A DNA stretch of 64,000 nucleotides from Flammeovirga sp. SJP92 (GCF_001583495.1 NZ_LQAQ01000093.1:186001-250000), one strand, 5' to 3'; shown: positions 39,258 through 48,036, counted from the first letter of the stretch. Program-made: numbers and translations. Notes: a model not told the origin generated them from the sequence alone.

Positions 39258-39580
39258 TAGTCGATAAATTTTCCAGTGTTCTTAGAATATCTTTTCAACT
39301 TACCGTTTTCGTCTTGCTTACGACCTACGCGAGTTGATTTCCCCGTTTCAGGATCGATTAACATGATGTTAGAAACGTGAATTGGTGCTTCCATTTTTTT
39401 CACACCGCCCTCAGGCTTTTCAGCTGTTGGTTTGATGTGCTTAGTTACCATATTCACACCTTCAACAGTAGCACGTTCCTTCTCACGGTCGACAGTAAGT
39501 ACTACACCCTCTGAACCTTTATGGTTACCAGAGATGATCGTTACTTTGTCGCCTTTTTTGATATGGAATTTCTTATTCAT
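39257..39580 (-). CDS. rplX: Ribosomal protein uL24
   Basis: Assembly initiator of the large subunit with a KOW motif ([21 protein letters not shown]). The 107 residues end with the conserved segment containing [23 protein letters not shown]. It shares one base with rplE and starts 5 bases after rplN. Confidence 0.98.
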   Translation of the reverse strand: MNKKFHIKKGDKVTIISGNHKGSEGVVLTVDREKERATVEGVNMVTKHIKPTAEKPEGGVKKMEAPIHVSNIMLIDPETGKSTRVGRKQDENGKLKRYSKNTGKFID

Positions 39581-39585
39581 AACTC

Positions 39586-39954
39586 TTAGAGTACCTCAGG
39601 TGCTAACGAAACGATTTTCATAAATTGCTTCTCACGAAGCTCTCTTGCGACTGGTCCGAAGATACGAGTACCTCTTGGCTCGTCCTGCGGGTTTAATAAA
39701 ACCGCAGCGTTGTCTTCGAAACGAATGTAAGAACCGTCCTTTCTACGAACTTCTTTTTTTGTTCTTACAACAACCGCTTTAGATACAGTCCCTTTCTTAA
39801 CGTTTGAAGAAGGGATAGCTGACTTCACAGAAACGACAATTTTGTCGCCTACTGAAGCATAGCGTTTTTTAGTACCGCCTAATACACGAATACATAAAAC
39901 CTCTTTTGCTCCTGAGTTATCTGCTACTGACAGTCTTGATTCCTGTTGTATCAT
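39586..39954 (-). CDS. rplN: Ribosomal protein uL14
   Basis: Large-subunit protein that forms a bridge to the small subunit. The 122 residues are canonical ([20 protein letters not shown] at the start, [26 protein letters not shown] at the end). It follows rpsQ by 71 bases. Confidence 0.98.
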   Translation of the reverse strand: MIQQESRLSVADNSGAKEVLCIRVLGGTKKRYASVGDKIVVSVKSAIPSSNVKKGTVSKAVVVRTKKEVRRKDGSYIRFEDNAAVLLNPQDEPRGTRIFGPVARELREKQFMKIVSLAPEVL

Positions 39955-40025
39955 TCTCCTATCCTATTAAGGATTCTTTTTTTGGTGATTGTAAAAAATT
40001 AATTTTCGATGGATCGAAAAAGGAA

Positions 40026-40280
40026 TTACTTCGCTTTTTCTACGATCTCCACCAATCTCCAACGTTTACGCGCACTCATTGGGCGCGTCTCCATGATTCT
40101 AACGGTATCTCCGATACCTGCAGTGTTGCTGTCGTCGTGCGCCATAAATTTCTTAGTCGTCTTGATGAACTTACCGTACATCGGGTGCTTTTGACGTGTT
40201 TCCACTTGCACTGTGATTGACTTATCCATTTTGTCGCTTACAACGATTCCAGTACGCTGCTTTCTGAAGTTTCTTTCCAT
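40026..40280 (-). CDS. rpsQ: Ribosomal protein uS17
   Basis: 16S-binding OB-fold protein. The 84 residues contain [20 protein letters not shown] and the signature [28 protein letters not shown]. It lies between rpmC and rplN. Confidence 0.98.
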   Translation of the reverse strand: MERNFRKQRTGIVVSDKMDKSITVQVETRQKHPMYGKFIKTTKKFMAHDDSNTAGIGDTVRIMETRPMSARKRWRLVEIVEKAK

Positions 40281-40298
40281 GATCCTCTGTCAGGTATC

Positions 40299-40631
40299 TT
40301 AGTTGTTAACTTTCTCGATGGCTCTTAAGACCATCTTCTTGTTTACAGGTGCTAAAAACGTTGATTTGTTCAAAAACTCAGTGATTGACTCACGAGTTAC
40401 GTTCTCAGCTTTAACCTTTTCCTCCAACTCAACAGTCACTTTCGCATGTAAAGCTGTTTTTAAACGAGCTACTTGCTTTCTTAGTGAACTAAGTTGCATT
40501 GGGTTCTCCAATGGTGATACTGCATGAGCATAAGCTAAATCTTCAAGTTGCTTTTGAGAAGTTTTGATGTTCTCTGCTAACTCTTCTGAAGACATTGCGT
40601 TCACCTGCTTTTTTAAATCTAGTGTTTTCAT
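40299..40631 (-). CDS. rpmC: Ribosomal protein uL29 with a C-terminal extension
   Basis: Large-subunit protein at the exit tunnel rim, near the docking site of trigger factor and SRP. Residues 1-65 carry the L29 core (EELAENIKTSQKQLEDLAYAHAVSPLENPMQLSSLRKQVARLKT). The protein is 110 residues against about 60-70 in most bacteria. Residues 66-110 form an extra helical-looking tail (HAKVTVELEEKVKAENVTRESITEFLNKS...). Gene position between rplP and rpsQ confirms the identity. Confidence 0.93.
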   Translation of the reverse strand: MKTLDLKKQVNAMSSEELAENIKTSQKQLEDLAYAHAVSPLENPMQLSSLRKQVARLKTALHAKVTVELEEKVKAENVTRESITEFLNKSTFLAPVNKKMVLRAIEKVNN

Positions 40632-40640
40632 CTTCTAAGC

Positions 40641-41066
40641 TTATCCTACGTAGTCTGGTCGAACTACAAACTTCACTTTGATTGGGAGCTTTTGTGCAGC
40701 CAATCTCATTGACTCCTGAGCTCTCTCGATTGATACTCCATCAGATTCGAACAAGATTGTTCCGGCTTTCACTGGAGCAACCCAATAAGCAGGGGCACCT
40801 TTACCCTTACCCATACGTACCTCGGCTGGCTTTGAAGTAACTGGCTTGTCAGGGAAGATACGGATCCATACCTGACCTTCACGCTTCATCGCACGAGTCA
40901 TCGCAATACGAGATGCCTCAATTTGACGAGCAGTGATCCAACCACCTTCTAGAGCTTTCAAACCGAAGCTACCGAAAGAAACGCTATGACCGCGTTGCGC
41001 GATACCATGGCTTCTACTTCTTTCTTTTTGTCTCTTTCTGAACTTGACTCTTTTTGGCTGTAACAT
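40641..41066 (-). CDS. rplP: Ribosomal protein uL16
   Basis: Large-subunit protein near the A-site tRNA. The 141 residues are canonical ([66 protein letters not shown]). It is the first gene of the cluster here; rpsC and the rest of the S10 operon do not precede it. A promoter box and a leader of about 185 bases lie upstream. Confidence 0.98.
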   Translation of the reverse strand: MLQPKRVKFRKRQKERSRSHGIAQRGHSVSFGSFGLKALEGGWITARQIEASRIAMTRAMKREGQVWIRIFPDKPVTSKPAEVRMGKGKGAPAYWVAPVKAGTILFESDGVSIERAQESMRLAAQKLPIKVKFVVRPDYVG

Positions 41067-41257
41067 TTTCGTTCTGTTATTTACCTACACGCAGGAACCT
41101 CCTGCGATTTCTTATGCCTAAGTGCACAAACTTCTCGGAGAACTTAAGCGTTTGACGCTAAATTCTTTTATAACAGAATTAATGTTTCTTATTATTAAGT
41201 AGTTTAGGACTTGCGCTCATGTCTGATTATAAACGTAGTTTCCCGAGGTTTGGACTG
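41067..41257 (-). promoter_or_regulatory. Structured leader of the rplP operon
   Basis: The predicted transcript leader contains three hairpins. CGCAGGA (41091-41097) pairs with TCCTGCG (41101-41107) with a 3-base loop, ending 24 bases before the rplP ATG. TTCT-CGG-AGAA is at about 41133-41143. AGCGT (41148-41152) pairs with ACGCT (41156-41160). No terminator-type U-tract is seen. This may be a ribosomal-protein binding leader; the ligand is unknown. Confidence 0.45.
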
Positions 41258-41288
41258 CAAAAGTATAACACTTTTTTTTGTAATCCAA
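41258..41288 (-). promoter_or_regulatory. Promoter of the rplP operon
   Basis: On the minus strand, a TTG -33 element (41286-41288) and a TACTTTTG -7 box (41258-41265) are separated by 20 bases, a good fit to the Bacteroidota consensus. The predicted start is near 41250. Confidence 0.7.
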
Positions 41289-41420
41289 GTAGTTAGCGAA
41301 AATATCTACATGAATTTAAAATCTTTTACATTTGACAGCCAAATTTTTAAGTTTTGCTATTGAGTAATACTTGCTTTAGGTCTAAAAAGTTAGTTTTGAT
41401 GACATTTATTTGAATATTAC

Positions 41421-42305
41421 TTACTCTGCATCAGGCAATTCAAGTAACATAATCACTGGCAAGGTGCCTTTGAGATTGTATTTTTCTTTGGCAAAGCTAG
41501 AAACTTCAACGCCATTGTTATCCCAACCTATCCAAATCACGCCGTCTTTTATCATTAAAGCTTCCGCCATACCGTATTTCACAGGTTCATAAAGCTTCTC
41601 TCCTTCTCTACTTGCCACTTCTTGATAGCTGAAGTGCTGTACCACTTTATGTGTCGAAGGATCTATTTTAGCAATACATAAAGCATTTCTTTCTATTCCA
41701 TAGAGGTAACCTTCATAAAAATAAAGGTCTGCAAAATCTTTAGAGCACGTTTTCCTAACATCATATTCCTCTATGATTGTTTGTGTCTTTAGGTCTATCT
41801 CAATTATAAATCTTGGGTCTCTTTCTTTTGCTAAATATAAAACCTGCTTCTCCTCGTCAATTGCAACCCCTTCAAAACCTGCGTTTTTAGCCCATTTCTT
41901 TTTAGGCAACTTCAGTTTACCCCAATCAATTTGAAGTTGTGATGCATTACCATCTTTTAAGTCAACCTTATAAACTTCATTATTTGCCTCATTAATCAAA
42001 TAAGCATCTTCATTATTCAAGGTAATGCCTTCTATATCTATATCCACTCCTAAATCAAAAGATACTTTAGGTGAAACTGTCCAGTCATTTTCTCTCCAGT
42101 TTAATTTATAGATATGATTATTTTCTTTTTTATCGGCAATAACATATATATCATCTCCTTTATATGTGATACCACTTAAGTCAAAACGGCCCTCATATTC
42201 AGTCATTTGCTTAATATCCAGTAATTTCAGCTCATGAATTTTCTGACCTAATGTTGATAATGAGGTAGCTAGGAAATAAAATAAAATTAGAATTAGTCTC
42301 TTCAA
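41421..42305 (-). CDS. Secreted SdiA-regulated/phytase-esterase-like propeller protein
   Basis: The 294 residues have a signal peptide to about residue 20 (STLGQ) and repeated blades (FDLSGITYKGDDIYVIADKKENNHIYKL; IDIEGITLNNEDAYLINEANNEVYKV; AGFEGVAIDEEKQVLYLAKERD). This pattern fits the SdiA-regulated / esterase-like phytase beta-propeller superfamily. It is expected in the periplasm or on the surface. The substrate and any catalytic activity are unknown. It follows the beta-helix lipoprotein by 56 bases, in the same direction. Confidence 0.72.
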   Translation of the reverse strand: MKRLILILFYFLATSLSTLGQKIHELKLLDIKQMTEYEGRFDLSGITYKGDDIYVIADKKENNHIYKLNWRENDWTVSPKVSFDLGVDIDIEGITLNNEDAYLINEANNEVYKVDLKDGNASQLQIDWGKLKLPKKKWAKNAGFEGVAIDEEKQVLYLAKERDPRFIIEIDLKTQTIIEEYDVRKTCSKDFADLYFYEGYLYGIERNALCIAKIDPSTHKVVQHFSYQEVASREGEKLYEPVKYGMAEALMIKDGVIWIGWDNNGVEVSSFAKEKYNLKGTLPVIMLLELPDAE

Positions 42306-42361
42306 TGTTCAATAAAATTATGAAGTACATAAGTACTTGTTTCTGATTTAATACAGAAGCT

Positions 42362-43771
42362 CTATGGCTCTGTTGCAACTTCGGTAGTATCAGGAACATA
42401 TTGTAAAGCTCCAATATCTGGAGGTGATGTTCTTGGTACTCCGACTTGATCCATATTAATTCCCTCTACATCAATCCCTACTTCTCTAGCCGGGCTTTCT
42501 TCGGATATCTGATAGTTATATGAATAAGGAACTTTAAAATATGGATCCTGATTTAAAATATTCGATGGATCAAAATCCTCTACATTAGTCTTTAATAAGT
42601 TATGTACGACACTTAACTTATTAACTCCTTCAAGGATAGAAATTTCATTACTTAAGCTTCCCCAAATAATATTATTCTTCAGCGTCAAATCTATGGGCGT
42701 CAAAACTCCTTTATCATCGGCCACGGCTTCAAATGCTAAAGAGGGTCTGTCTCTAAAAAATCCTGTATTTTCATTGACTACAGTATTATAGAGGAAATTA
42801 CAAACACCTCCTGATGCATGAGCATAAGCATAGCTTACTGTATGACTAATAATTGAATTGATAACAGTAACATCAGCCTTGATAACACTTACGCCAACCT
42901 GAGAAATATTCTCAATTGTCGAGTTTTCAATAAGTAAATCAATCTCATCATCCTCATCAGGGTGATAAATGTAGAGCCCAAAGGTAGCATTTTTTAAGTG
43001 AACTCCCTTTACCTCATTGTTACTACTCAATGAATCAAATATTATCCCGCCCCATTGTCCAGGTGAATTGAAGTACCTTCCATCTGTTCTAATACTTTCT
43101 AAACGTATCGTATCTTGTACGGTTCCTTGCAATTTTAATGAACCGCTCACTTGAATCTTTGCATCATTATTGAAAACCATCTTGGCTCCGGCTTCAACAG
43201 TCAAAGAAGAAGATTCCGCCACATAAAGCGAGTCCATAATAACGTACGGTCTTCCTTTAGGCCAAACTACATCTCCTATCACAATTGCGCCTCCTGCTAC
43301 ATAAAATGGATCTTCAGCAAAAGCACTAAGAATTACCTCCTGTCTATTGCCATTCGTAAATAGGTTTACACTGCCAGTAAACTCTCTAATATCATCTTTA
43401 TTTTCATGAGGAATATTAGCTTCAGCAAAGATCAGCATACTATCACCTCCTCTCAGAAATGTATTTTCTACTTTATCAGAAGCCTGCCCATTAATCAATA
43501 GCTGATATACATTATCAGGGTCAGAAAGTGAGATTTCAGCAATATTTACCGCATTTTCACTTCTATTGTATACCGTAAAACGCTGGGTTGTACTGGGCAT
43601 ATCAATCCCTTCATCCACTTTTGATGTATATAAAGTATCAAAGAAGACGGTATCTTGCGAAAACGATAATCTTAAATTTGGGTCTGTGGATAATATCTCA
43701 TCTTGAGGATCACATGAAGTAAAAAAAATTAACCCAATAGCTATATAAAAAAATGGATGAATAGATCTCAA
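42362..43771 (-). CDS. Lipoprotein with right-handed beta-helix repeats
   Basis: I chose TTG at 43771 (469 residues) because it gives a compact lipoprotein signal (MRSIHPFFYIAIGLIFFTSC, Cys20) and begins 7 bases after the nuoA stop. The ATG at 43849 would overlap nuoA by 71 bases and place the signal 27 residues inside. The N-terminal part looks like an immunoglobulin-like fold (TVYNRSENAVNIAEISL). A parallel beta-helix with repeated short strands occupies about 180-420 (INLLIENSTIENISQVGVSV; LKNNIIWGSLSNEISIL). The function is unknown; it ends with VPRTSPPDIGALQY, a motif common in such Bacteroidota proteins. Confidence 0.75.
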   Translation of the reverse strand: MRSIHPFFYIAIGLIFFTSCDPQDEILSTDPNLRLSFSQDTVFFDTLYTSKVDEGIDMPSTTQRFTVYNRSENAVNIAEISLSDPDNVYQLLINGQASDKVENTFLRGGDSMLIFAEANIPHENKDDIREFTGSVNLFTNGNRQEVILSAFAEDPFYVAGGAIVIGDVVWPKGRPYVIMDSLYVAESSSLTVEAGAKMVFNNDAKIQVSGSLKLQGTVQDTIRLESIRTDGRYFNSPGQWGGIIFDSLSSNNEVKGVHLKNATFGLYIYHPDEDDEIDLLIENSTIENISQVGVSVIKADVTVINSIISHTVSYAYAHASGGVCNFLYNTVVNENTGFFRDRPSLAFEAVADDKGVLTPIDLTLKNNIIWGSLSNEISILEGVNKLSVVHNLLKTNVEDFDPSNILNQDPYFKVPYSYNYQISEESPAREVGIDVEGINMDQVGVPRTSPPDIGALQYVPDTTEVATEP

Positions 43772-43778
43772 ACTAATA

Positions 43779-44264
43779 TTATTTAGTGTATTGCTTATTA
43801 AATTGATCGTATAGCGTTTTATCAAATTCCTTTGCAGTTGAACTTGCATTTGAAGCTGTTGCTGGTTTTACCCAATCCAAAAAGCCTTTTCTCCATACAT
43901 ACGCTAAACCTACAATCAATATTCCTACAAAAAGAAATATCTCTACCAAAGCAAACCAACCCCATACACCATTGGTCTGCTCTATTTTTTCAGCATCACC
44001 AAATACGGTTGCCCAAGGGAATAAGAATAAAATCTCTACTTCAAAAAGAAGAAAAATCAAGGCAATGATATAGAAACGGATATTGAAACCGCCCCATGCT
44101 GAACCTACCGGATCTTCACCACTTTCATAGGTTGTCAGTTTTTCATGACTTGGTCTGTTAGGACGCATAAGACTTGCTGCCATTAATCCGCCTAAAACAA
44201 AAATGACACCTACAATGATGAATAAAGCGATATTCCCGAAGTCTGTTAGGATTTGATTGCTCAT
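43779..44264 (-). CDS. nuoA: NADH-quinone oxidoreductase subunit A
   Basis: Small membrane subunit of respiratory complex I. The 161 residues have three membrane helices (about 10-33, 62-86 and 102-124), the conserved loop YESGEDPVG (46-54) and the acidic FEVE (74-77). The C-terminal tail is about 30 residues longer than in short NuoA proteins. It is not followed by nuoB or other complex I genes, which is unusual; the next gene is an unrelated lipoprotein. Confidence 0.93.
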   Translation of the reverse strand: MSNQILTDFGNIALFIIVGVIFVLGGLMAASLMRPNRPSHEKLTTYESGEDPVGSAWGGFNIRFYIIALIFLLFEVEILFLFPWATVFGDAEKIEQTNGVWGWFALVEIFLFVGILIVGLAYVWRKGFLDWVKPATASNASSTAKEFDKTLYDQFNKQYTK

Positions 44265-44347
44265 AAAAATAGAAAATTCGAGGTTGAATTATTTCTTTTG
44301 TATAAATTTCGGGATAAAAATACTAACCATATAAACACTATCATAAC

Positions 44348-45250
44348 ATGGCCGTACTTTTTGAGACATTTTTAGAATGGAAAGAGTATTGTGAAAAGAA
44401 AAATGTTCCTCTTTATCAACCTGTTCTTGAGTATGAAATCAGAGAAAAAGAACGCACTAAAGAAGAAATCCAAACTGCTCTTGAAAACGCTTTCCTAGTC
44501 ATGAAAGATGCTGTAAAAACAGGTCTTCATGAAGATATGACCTCTAGATCTGGAATGATCGAAAATGGAGGCAAAAAGGTAATGAAAACACCTGTCAACG
44601 TACTTTCTGAGGAATTTAAGCTACTAGTGGCACGTGCTTTAGCGGCCAAGGAAGTCAACTCCTGCATGGGTAGAGTTGTCGCCGCTCCTACTGCAGGTGC
44701 TTCAGGTATTTTACCAGGTGTACTTGTTACATTACAGGAACTTCATAAGATTGAAGATGAAAAAATTTATGAAGGTCTTCTTATCGCTGCTGGTATTGCA
44801 CTGATTATGGAAAAAAAATCGGGTATTGCAGGTGCTGTTGGTGGTTGTCAGGCTGAAACCGGTACTGCTGCCGCAATGTCTTCTGGTGCAATCGTTCACT
44901 GTCTTGGTGGTGACATTGATATGATTTTTAATGCTGTAGCGATTACTACTCAATGTATGTTGGGACTTGTTTGTGATCCTGTAGCCGGTTTAGTAGAAGT
45001 GCCTTGTGTGGTAAGAAATGCCAGTGCGGCGGCTATTGCCAATTCTTCTGCTCAAATTGCCTTAGCGAATGTCAGCGGGGTTATTCCTGTGGATGAATGT
45101 GTAGATGCAATGGGTGAAGTGGGACAAAGCATGGAAGACCGCTACAAAGAAACGGCTTTAGGTGGTTTGGCGGCTACTCCTACCGGAAAAAGTATCTCAA
45201 AGAAAGTTTTAATTTCAGATATTGATATTATAGATTCTAGTGAAGAATAA
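44348..45250 (+). CDS. sdaAA: L-serine ammonia-lyase, iron-sulfur type, alpha subunit
   Basis: Converts L-serine to pyruvate and ammonia with a 4Fe-4S cluster. The 300 residues match the alpha domain: SCMGRVVAAPTAGASGILPG (105-124), GGCQAETGTAAAMSSG (165-180) and LGLVCDPVAGLVEVPC (205-220). Cys167, Cys209 and Cys220 are the likely cluster ligands. No beta-subunit gene is adjacent, so SdaAB must be elsewhere if this is the two-subunit form. It is divergent from nuoA. Confidence 0.92.
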   Translation: MAVLFETFLEWKEYCEKKNVPLYQPVLEYEIREKERTKEEIQTALENAFLVMKDAVKTGLHEDMTSRSGMIENGGKKVMKTPVNVLSEEFKLLVARALAAKEVNSCMGRVVAAPTAGASGILPGVLVTLQELHKIEDEKIYEGLLIAAGIALIMEKKSGIAGAVGGCQAETGTAAAMSSGAIVHCLGGDIDMIFNAVAITTQCMLGLVCDPVAGLVEVPCVVRNASAAAIANSSAQIALANVSGVIPVDECVDAMGEVGQSMEDRYKETALGGLAATPTGKSISKKVLISDIDIIDSSEE

Positions 45251-45277
45251 TAATTTCAACTAAGGCATGAAACACAA

Positions 45278-45319
45278 AAAGGCTACTTGTGACTTTTAAA
45301 TATTTCACAAGTAACCTTT
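45278..45319. terminator. Terminator after sdaA
   Basis: AAAGG-C-TACTTGTGA (45278-45292) pairs with TCACAAGTA-A-CCTTT (45305-45319) with a single C-A mismatch and a 12-base loop. T-rich sequence on the plus side and an A-run at 45276-45280 make it plausible in both directions. Confidence 0.75.
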
Positions 45320-45370
45320 CTAGGAGCATAATACTGTTTGTATATATAATCTTGTATTGATAAAAAACTA

Positions 45371-45538
45371 GAGAATATATCCCTCAAATTTTTTATTCAA
45401 CTCCATCTTATTTCTTACCTTTTCTTCTTCAACATACAGGTCAAGATTCTTGATCGCAGTTTCAAAACGATCTGCGTAGTTTTTATACTTAGTAGAATGA
45501 GATGAAGTATTTTTTTTCTTAAAGTTAAAAGTTACCAT
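45371..45538 (-). CDS. Small hypothetical protein
   Basis: A short ORF between sdaA and mazG on the minus strand. From ATG at 45538 it would encode about 55 charged residues (MVTFNFKKKNTSSHSTKY, then YADRFETAIKNLDLYVEEEK), helix-prone and without membrane segments. An upstream in-frame ATG at 45562 is also possible. The stop is near 45368-45370. I do not recognise a family; coding status is uncertain and rests only on reasonable composition and on its position facing the sdaA terminator. Confidence 0.4.
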
Positions 45539-45645
45539 AACATCATAATTAACGAATAACAAATTGGACTAAAAACTTATAAATATCCAGATAAAGCTTT
45601 TGTATAGATTAGACAATTGGTATTCAGAAATAGACAAAAAAGTTC

Positions 45646-46464
45646 CTATTTTTTTTCATTTTTTTTGATTTCTTCCCAATACTTATCCATCTCCTCTAAT
45701 GAAAGACTCTCGAAATCAACATTTTCTTGACTCATTTTTTCTTCCATTTGATTAAATCTATTGATGAATTTTTTATTCGTTCTCTCCAAAGCATCAGAAG
45801 GATTTACATTCAAGAAGCGAGCATAATTGATCATTGAGAACATGACATCTCCGAATTCATCTTCAATTTTATCCAAGTTATCCGCTCCATTATCATGAGC
45901 AATTACCTCTTCCTGCAGCTCTTGTAACTCTTCCTCCACTTTCTTGTAAACATCTTCTTTATTGTCCCATTCAAAACCAACTCCTGCTGATTTATCCTGA
46001 ATTCTTAATGCTTTCAATAGTGCAGGCAGTGACTTCGGCACTCCTCCTAAAACAGTTTTATTTTTATTCTCTTTTTCTTTCAGTTTGATCAACTCCCAAT
46101 TTCGGCTCACCTCTTCCGCATCTGCCACCTCAACATCACCGTAAATATGTGGATGTCTTACAATCAATTTCTCACAAATAGAATTAAGCACGCTCTCAAT
46201 ATCGAAATCTCCTGTCTCAGAACCGATTTTGGCATAAAACACCAAATGAAGCATCACATCGCCCAGCTCTTTTTTAATTTCTGCTTTATCATCTTCAATA
46301 ATAGCATCAGAAAGCTCATACACTTCCTCAATAGTTAGGTGACGTAATGATTCTAAAGTTTGTTTTTGATCCCAAGGGCATTTTTCTCTGAGGTCATCCA
46401 TAATGTCTAATAACCTTTTAAATGCTCTTAACCTTGGATCTTCAATCGTCCTATCTCCTTTCAT
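45646..46464 (-). CDS. mazG: Nucleoside triphosphate pyrophosphohydrolase MazG
   Basis: House-cleaning enzyme that hydrolyses NTPs to NMP and pyrophosphate. The 272 residues contain two all-alpha MazG domains. In the first, CPWDQKQTLESL (29-40) is followed by the metal-binding EE..E and E..D positions (46-69, IEEVYELSDAI ... KKELGDVMLHL). The second has EDEFGDVMFSMINYAR (about 205-220). It is divergent from the SprT-like gene. Confidence 0.94.
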   Translation of the reverse strand: MKGDRTIEDPRLRAFKRLLDIMDDLREKCPWDQKQTLESLRHLTIEEVYELSDAIIEDDKAEIKKELGDVMLHLVFYAKIGSETGDFDIESVLNSICEKLIVRHPHIYGDVEVADAEEVSRNWELIKLKEKENKNKTVLGGVPKSLPALLKALRIQDKSAGVGFEWDNKEDVYKKVEEELQELQEEVIAHDNGADNLDKIEDEFGDVMFSMINYARFLNVNPSDALERTNKKFINRFNQMEEKMSQENVDFESLSLEEMDKYWEEIKKNEKK

Positions 46465-46577
46465 TCTTTTTTTACTTTTATTTCAAAAGATTCCGCTTAA
46501 TATTGTCAATTAGAAACACATTATTGTACTAATCAAGTAAAAATTGAAGAAAGAAGTCAGAAATCAATAAATTCTAT

Positions 46578-47258
46578 ATGAAAATGAAATCAGCACACCC
46601 TCAAAAACAATCAATGACCCATATCGAAATCACAGAACGTTTATCTAAATATACGACTCCTGAGGCTGCAACGATTTTTGCCCATTGGATATTGAAATAT
46701 CAGATTTATGTGACTATTAAAGGTGGAAGAAAAACCATCAACGGCGATTACAGACCTCCGCAAAGAGGACATGGCCATAAAATCAGTATTAATTCTACTT
46801 TAAACCCTTATCAGTTTATCATCACTTTTACACATGAAGTAGCTCACTTGCTCACTTGGGACAAGTACCAGAATCATGTTGCTCCTCATGGAAAAGAGTG
46901 GAAAAGTAATTTTGGAAAATTATTGGATGTACTACTGAACAATAAAATTTTCCCTTCTAACCTGATCGAAGAAGTTAAAGAACACAAAAAAAATCCTTCT
47001 GCTTCGAGTGGAAATGACATTTCTTTGAAAAAAGCACTGGCATTTTATGATCAGGAACAAGACCACTCTACCCTATATTTAGAGGATATTCATGACAATG
47101 ATGCGTTTTCTATGGAAGATGGGAGAATTTTTATTAGAAATAAAAAATTGCGTAAATATTATTTATGCACTGAAAAATCCACAGGCAAGCAATTTAGAAT
47201 CAACTCCTTAGCCAAGGTAAAACTTCTCAACAACTTAAATCACGAGAAAGCTTGTTAA
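46578..47258 (+). CDS. SprT-like zinc metalloprotease-fold protein
   Basis: The 226 residues have the SprT zinc motif HEVAH at 86-90 and a further histidine at 104 (APHGKEWK) as the third ligand. This fits SprT/Spartan-like proteins, which in eukaryotes cut DNA-protein crosslinks; the bacterial role is not settled. The C-terminal half (about 130-226) lacks the usual cysteine zinc ribbon apart from one YYLCTEK. There is no signal peptide, so it should be cytoplasmic. Confidence 0.82.
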   Translation: MKMKSAHPQKQSMTHIEITERLSKYTTPEAATIFAHWILKYQIYVTIKGGRKTINGDYRPPQRGHGHKISINSTLNPYQFIITFTHEVAHLLTWDKYQNHVAPHGKEWKSNFGKLLDVLLNNKIFPSNLIEEVKEHKKNPSASSGNDISLKKALAFYDQEQDHSTLYLEDIHDNDAFSMEDGRIFIRNKKLRKYYLCTEKSTGKQFRINSLAKVKLLNNLNHEKAC

Positions 47259-47298
47259 CGACTGTTTAATTAAAAATGAAATTTTCTTTGGCAGATAG

Positions 47299-47329
47299 TT
47301 TGATTAAACAACTTTTTTCCCCACTTTTG
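47299..47329 (+). promoter_or_regulatory. Promoter of the tRNA-Phe array
   Basis: A TTTG -33 element (47299-47302) and CACTTTTG (47322-47329) are separated by 19 bases, close to the Bacteroidota consensus apart from C at the first -7 position. A small palindrome, CGCTT-T-AAGCG (47333-47343), follows near the predicted start. Confidence 0.6.
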
Positions 47330-47366
47330 CATCGCTTTAAGCGAAAAAGGTACTTTTCTAGTATCT

Positions 47367-47439
47367 GGTGATGTAGCTCAGTTGGTAGAGCATCGGACTG
47401 AAAATCCGTGTGTCGGCGGTTCGAATCCGCCCATCACCA
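47367..47439 (+). tRNA. tRNA-Phe(GAA), copy 1
   Basis: Cloverleaf with acceptor GGTGATG/CATCACC, anticodon loop CTGAAAA (anticodon GAA), T-arm GGCGG/CCGCC, and discriminator A. Base pair 27-43 is a T-T mismatch. CCA is not encoded (CAA follows). Confidence 0.97.
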
Positions 47440-47478
47440 CAAGTCTAAAGGTTAAACAAGACTCTAAAATAGTTTCCC

Positions 47479-47551
47479 GGTGATGTAGCTCAGTTGGTAG
47501 AGCATCGGACTGAAAATCCGTGTGTCGGCGGTTCGAATCCGCCCATCACCA
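47479..47551 (+). tRNA. tRNA-Phe(GAA), copy 2
   Basis: Identical to copy 1. The spacer before it is 39 bases. Confidence 0.97.
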
Positions 47552-47590
47552 CAAGTCTAAAGGTTAAACAAGACTCTAAAATAGTTTCCC

Positions 47591-47663
47591 GGTGATGTAG
47601 CTCAGTTGGTAGAGCATCGGACTGAAAATCCGTGTGTCGGCGGTTCGAATCCGCCCATCACCA
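47591..47663 (+). tRNA. tRNA-Phe(GAA), copy 3
   Basis: Identical to copy 1. The spacer before it equals the first spacer. Confidence 0.97.
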
Positions 47664-47702
47664 CAAGTCTAAGGGTTAAACAAGACTCTAAAATAGTTTC
47701 CC

Positions 47703-47775
47703 GGTGATGTAGCTCAGTTGGTAGAGCATCGGACTGAAAATCCGTGTGTCGGCGGTTCGAATCCGCCCATCACCA
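47703..47775 (+). tRNA. tRNA-Phe(GAA), copy 4
   Basis: Identical to copy 1. The spacer before it has one A-to-G change. Confidence 0.97.
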
Positions 47776-47813
47776 CAAGTCTAAGGTTAAACAAGACTCT
47801 AAAACAGTTTCCC

Positions 47814-47886
47814 GGTGATGTAGCTCAGTTGGTAGAGCATCGGACTGAAAATCCGTGTGTCGGCGGTTCGAATCCGCCCATCACCA
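47814..47886 (+). tRNA. tRNA-Phe(GAA), copy 5
   Basis: Identical to copy 1. The spacer before it is one base shorter (38) and has CAG for TAG near its end. Confidence 0.97.
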
Positions 47887-47925
47887 CAAGTCTAAAGGTT
47901 AAACAAGACTCTAAAATAGTTTCCC

Positions 47926-47998
47926 GGTGATGTAGCTCAGTTGGTAGAGCATCGGACTGAAAATCCGTGTGTCGGCGGTTCGAATCCGCCCATCACCA
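47926..47998 (+). tRNA. tRNA-Phe(GAA), copy 6
   Basis: Identical to copy 1. The spacer before it is of the 39-base type. Confidence 0.97.
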
Positions 47999-48036
47999 CA
48001 AGTCTAAGGTTAAACAAGACTCTAAAACAGTTTCCC

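Noticed and set aside
39906-40220. 104-codon ORF opposite rplN and rpsQ
   Set aside because: Reverse-strand shadow of ribosomal genes.
43772-43849. ATG start of the beta-helix protein at 43849
   Set aside because: It overlaps nuoA by 71 bases and puts the lipobox too far inside; TTG at 43771 fits better.
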